Part shown: positions 2,944-5,314 of the stretch, in pieces
Numbering within the stretch: the stretch's first letter is position 1
How the letters are laid out: every line of letters begins with the position of its first letter
Source of the DNA: Thiomargarita sp.
Lineage (GTDB): Bacteria > Pseudomonadota > Gammaproteobacteria > Beggiatoales > Beggiatoaceae
Assembly: GCA_030618965.1 (NCBI GenBank)
Contig: JAUXCJ010000131.1
Span: 1 to 5,314, forward strand
DNA length: 5,314 nt
Direction: 5' to 3'
Notes under the pieces: model-generated
The model's input: only the letters and a program-made list of their open reading frames with translations
Database searches by the model: none
Told to the model about the DNA's origin: nothing
Position numbers and translations under genes: made by a program

Positions 2944-5314
2944 TTAAGGTGTCCTGGAGAGCCGGAAACCGTTGTGCCCGTAGCTCTCCGACGGCCCGTT
3001 CCCGCCACGGTACGCCGCCCGCGCCCCCCCAGCGTAGTCGCCCCACGAACCACCGCGCAGGCCGAAAAGGCTGGCATTACTTTTGCTGGTATTTTCATCG
3101 CCTTGATACTCATCATGATATTCATAACAAGTCCACTCCCATACATTGCCGTGCATATCATATAAACCAAAAGCATTAGGTGGAAAACTACCCACATCAG
3201 TTGTTTGTTCACGATAAACACCCTTTGGTGCATCGCCATGAGGATAATCACCATTATAATTAACCAAATCAGTAGTAATAGTCTCCCCAAAATAAAACGG
3301 CGTAGTAGTACCAGCACGACAAGCATACTCCCACTCCGCCTCAGTAGGTAAACGATAATTTTTCCCCGTCATATCGGACAACTTCTTACAAAATTCCACC
3401 ACATCAAACCAAGAAACATTTTCAACAGGACGATTTCTTCCTGTAAAAGAAGATGGATTATTCTCCATAACCGCCTGCCATTGCGCTTGCGTGACTGGAT
3501 ATTTACCTATATAAAAAGGGCTGATTGTGAATTTATGTTCACTCTTTTTTAAAGTCCCTTTTGGAATAGACACCATATCCAAAGTCACACCATTGGGTAA
3601 ATCCTCAGTCTCATAGTTCGCCTGTTTTTTACTACGATTAACGATTTTTCCTTGAGCATTTACAGTAACAACCTCGAACTGGAAACATTTACCATTTTGA
3701 CTAGCTATTATTATTTCTTCTAATTTCTTCAACAGTTCCAACGAACTTGGACGCTGTGAAGGATTTTCCTTAACACAATCAAATAATAACTTTCGTAACG
3801 CCCAAACCTCTGGCAATTTCAGTTCAGAAAAGCGTCGCGGATTCAAACCAGTCAAAAACCTATACAAAGTCGCCCCAAAAGCAAAAACATCACTTTTTGC
3901 ACTTGCATCACCAGAAAGCTTCATCCCTTGCTGTTCTGGCGGTGCATAATCATAAATACCAAACACTGCTTGCCCAAAAACGGTTAAACTCTTAGGCTGA
4001 GTCGAAATTTCAGATTTCAAAGATGGCGCAACTTGGGATAAGCCAAAATTAATAATTTTGACCATAATTCCAGTATCTGCTGGTTTTAACAAAATATTAG
4101 CTGGTTTTAAATCCAGATGATAAATTCCATTTTTATGCGCTTTCACCAATACCTTCGCAATTTGTAAACCGACATTTAAAGCCGTTTTTAACTCCATTTT
4201 GCCGTATTTTTCTAACCAAATTTCGCCATCTATCGCTCCATCAATATATTGGCTTACAAAAAAAGCCCGACTTTGAGCAAAATAATCCACATAACCAAAA
4301 TCTAACGGCTCCGGAATATAATCCCCTGCAACCTCACGCATAGCAAAAGGTTCTTTAATACTACCTTTTAGATTTTCCCAAAAACATTTTACCACGACTT
4401 TTTCGTGCGGAATAAAACGGTTGCTATTTTTACACAAAAACACGCAACCCATTCCTCCCGCGCCCAATAAACGTTCTAAAGGATATTTGAGATTATCGTG
4501 TAAAGTGTAATTTTGCGGCTCTAACTCAATCGCCGCCTGCAAATGCTTCACCGCTGGCGCATAATCCTTTTGCCGTAATTGCACCTGAAACAAATTAAAA
4601 TGCGCCAAAGCCTTTTCAGCCTTAACCGAACTTTTCGCCAAAACCTCATTAAATAAACTTTCAGCCTTTTTCAAATTCCCAGTCGAAGACAAAGCACTAC
4701 CAAGCATCATAGAAACTTGACTATAATTAGGATTATTCCGAGAAACTTGTTTAAATTCCGAAACCGCCTGTTTAATCAAATTCAAACTATTACTATTATG
4801 CTGAGTAAACTCATCACGAGGTTTCAATTGCGACGATAAATTTTGCTGTTGCATCACAGTTGAAAGCATAGCAATCAGCTTATCAGGCTTAGTACTATTA
4901 TTTTTGACACCGACATCAATTTCAGTAAGTTTGTCATTTAAAAAATCGCGCCAAACTGGAAAATCCAACATAAAAGAGGAACGCGATTCCCAAGAAGCTT
5001 GAACTTTATGCAAAGCTTGAACTTGACGAGCAATTTCAAGAAAATTATCTGAATGTTGCTGCATAGCTTTACTCATATTAGCTTCAGCAGTTTTAACATT
5101 TTTTTCCAGATTTTGGACATCCAAACATAAATTTTCGCGCTGCAAAGCAGCTTGAGTTTTATAAAGCCGATCATCTTTCCGCATTAATTCTCGAAAAAAG
5201 AATAAGATAGCTTTACCTAATAAATCTTCATGGCGTAAAAAATCGGCTAAAGTGTCATCCAAAGGACTGATTTTTTCTAAAATAAACTCAGTAATGGCAA
5301 CCGAACCTTGATAA
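2944..5314 (-). CDS. Coiled-coil/TPR/Ser-Thr kinase-like/SUMF1-domain protein, 5' end missing; candidate DGR variable protein
   Basis: The frame is open through the right edge (789 residues visible), so the true start lies outside. As a ruler, residue 1 is the TTG at 5260-5262. Residues 30-90 are a probable coiled coil. Residues 160-255 are TPR-like helices (LGSALSSTGNLKKAESLF). Residues 258-520 are a protein-kinase fold: GAGGMGCV (267-274), K292, possible E310, HLDLKPAN (382-389), APPE (440-443), SDVFAFG (457-463), R504. The DFG Asp is Asn405 (INFGLS) and the HRD Arg is Leu383, so activity is doubtful. Residues 560-772 are an FGE/SUMF1-type domain (YIGKYPVTQAQWQAVM, RLPTEAEWEYA, GNVWEW, RGGSW, GFRL), without the paired cysteines of formylglycine-generating enzymes. 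Such domains often bind ligands. No signal peptide or membrane span is visible. The last ~120 bp are far richer in GC than the rest. It likely senses a ligand and signals; substrate and partner are unknown. Confidence 0.85.
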   Translation of the reverse strand, partial: YQGSVAITEFILEKISPLDDTLADFLRHEDLLGKAILFFFRELMRKDDRLYKTQAALQRENLCLDVQNLEKNVKTAEANMSKAMQQHSDNFLEIARQVQALHKVQASWESRSSFMLDFPVWRDFLNDKLTEIDVGVKNNSTKPDKLIAMLSTVMQQQNLSSQLKPRDEFTQHNSNSLNLIKQAVSEFKQVSRNNPNYSQVSMMLGSALSSTGNLKKAESLFNEVLAKSSVKAEKALAHFNLFQVQLRQKDYAPAVKHLQAAIELEPQNYTLHDNLKYPLERLLGAGGMGCVFLCKNSNRFIPHEKVVVKCFWENLKGSIKEPFAMREVAGDYIPEPLDFGYVDYFAQSRAFFVSQYIDGAIDGEIWLEKYGKMELKTALNVGLQIAKVLVKAHKNGIYHLDLKPANILLKPADTGIMVKIINFGLSQVAPSLKSEISTQPKSLTVFGQAVFGIYDYAPPEQQGMKLSGDASAKSDVFAFGATLYRFLTGLNPRRFSELKLPEVWALRKLLFDCVKENPSQRPSSLELLKKLEEIIIASQNGKCFQFEVVTVNAQGKIVNRSKKQANYETEDLPNGVTLDMVSIPKGTLKKSEHKFTISPFYIGKYPVTQAQWQAVMENNPSSFTGRNRPVENVSWFDVVEFCKKLSDMTGKNYRLPTEAEWEYACRAGTTTPFYFGETITTDLVNYNGDYPHGDAPKGVYREQTTDVGSFPPNAFGLYDMHGNVWEWTCYEYHDEYQGDENTSKSNASLFGLRGGSWGDYAGGARAAYRGGNGPSESYGHNGFRLSRTP
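2950..3065 (-). other. Candidate DGR variable region (VR) at the 3' end of the kinase gene
   Basis: By my count bases 2951-3060 are 81/110 GC (74%), while 3071-3160 are 36/90 (40%). The block codes for residues from about Leu735 to the C-terminus, the stretch between RGGSW and GFRL that DGRs diversify in SUMF1/C-type-lectin-fold proteins. On the coding strand 27 of 30 codons (741-770) end in G or C. Ten of residues 741-764 use NNC codons (GGC, GAC, TAC, AGC, CAC, AAC), as expected from AAC codons whose adenines were randomised, and GGG appears five times. The fixed codons (TGG, CGG GCG GCG, CGT, CCG TCG, GGT TTC CGG) would be template bases lacking A. No template repeat or reverse transcriptase is in the window. 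Confidence 0.55.

Noticed and set aside
2887..3179. Rightward Pro/Arg-rich open frames opposite the GC-rich block
   Set aside because: They are antisense to the kinase gene and open only because the block is GC-rich and stop-poor.
2811..3326. Leftward 171-codon open frame over the end of the kinase gene
   Set aside because: It overlaps the well-supported kinase/SUMF1 frame, has low-complexity Leu/Ile/Val and Arg/Gly content and crosses the hairpin; it is a shadow frame.
2944..3600. Formylglycine-generating enzyme activity for the C-terminal domain
   Set aside because: The fold matches but the paired catalytic cysteines are missing.
5260..5262. TTG as the start codon of the kinase gene
   Set aside because: The same frame continues without a stop to the right edge (17 more residues, YQGSVAITEF...), so the gene is better treated as 5'-partial.

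Overview
The window looks like accessory chromosome from a gammaproteobacterium, most likely a large sulfur bacterium of the Beggiatoaceae/Thiotrichales type. That placement is inferred from three things: a DUF945-like C-terminus, AT-rich coding sequence, and dispersed palindromes of a kind I associate with those genomes. I could not search a database.

Layout, left to right. Bases 1-145 are the 3' end of a rightward gene (DUF945/YdgA-like). It converges on a leftward two-gene operon across a 33-bp hairpin at 180-212. The operon consists of a 596-residue FAD/NAD(P)H oxidoreductase with many Fe-S clusters (747-2537), followed after 6 bases by a 168-residue rubrerythrin-like diiron protein (234-740). 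The two are in the same frame, separated by one TAA and two codons. The oxidoreductase probably moves electrons between NAD(P)H and a low-potential carrier; the diiron protein may be its partner in peroxide or oxygen reduction.

Bases 2538-2943 hold no gene. They contain a short or near-leaderless promoter for the operon, an 85-bp MITE-like element flanked by TA, two hairpins sharing a GCCA loop, and a perfect 25-bp inverted repeat, with a related smaller copy nearby.

Bases 2944-5314 are a leftward gene open at the right edge (5' end missing). It encodes a coiled coil, TPR-like helices, a Ser/Thr kinase-like domain with the DFG Asp changed to Asn, and a C-terminal SUMF1/FGE-type (C-type-lectin-fold) domain without the catalytic cysteines.

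The most notable feature is the last ~120 bp of that gene. GC content jumps from about 40% to about 74%, exactly over the part of a SUMF1-fold domain that diversity-generating retroelements (DGRs) vary. The codons there are largely NNC, as expected if adenines of AAC codons in a template repeat had been randomised. I propose the gene encodes a DGR variable protein: a kinase-like sensor with a diversified binding face. The template repeat and reverse transcriptase are not in the window, so this remains a hypothesis.
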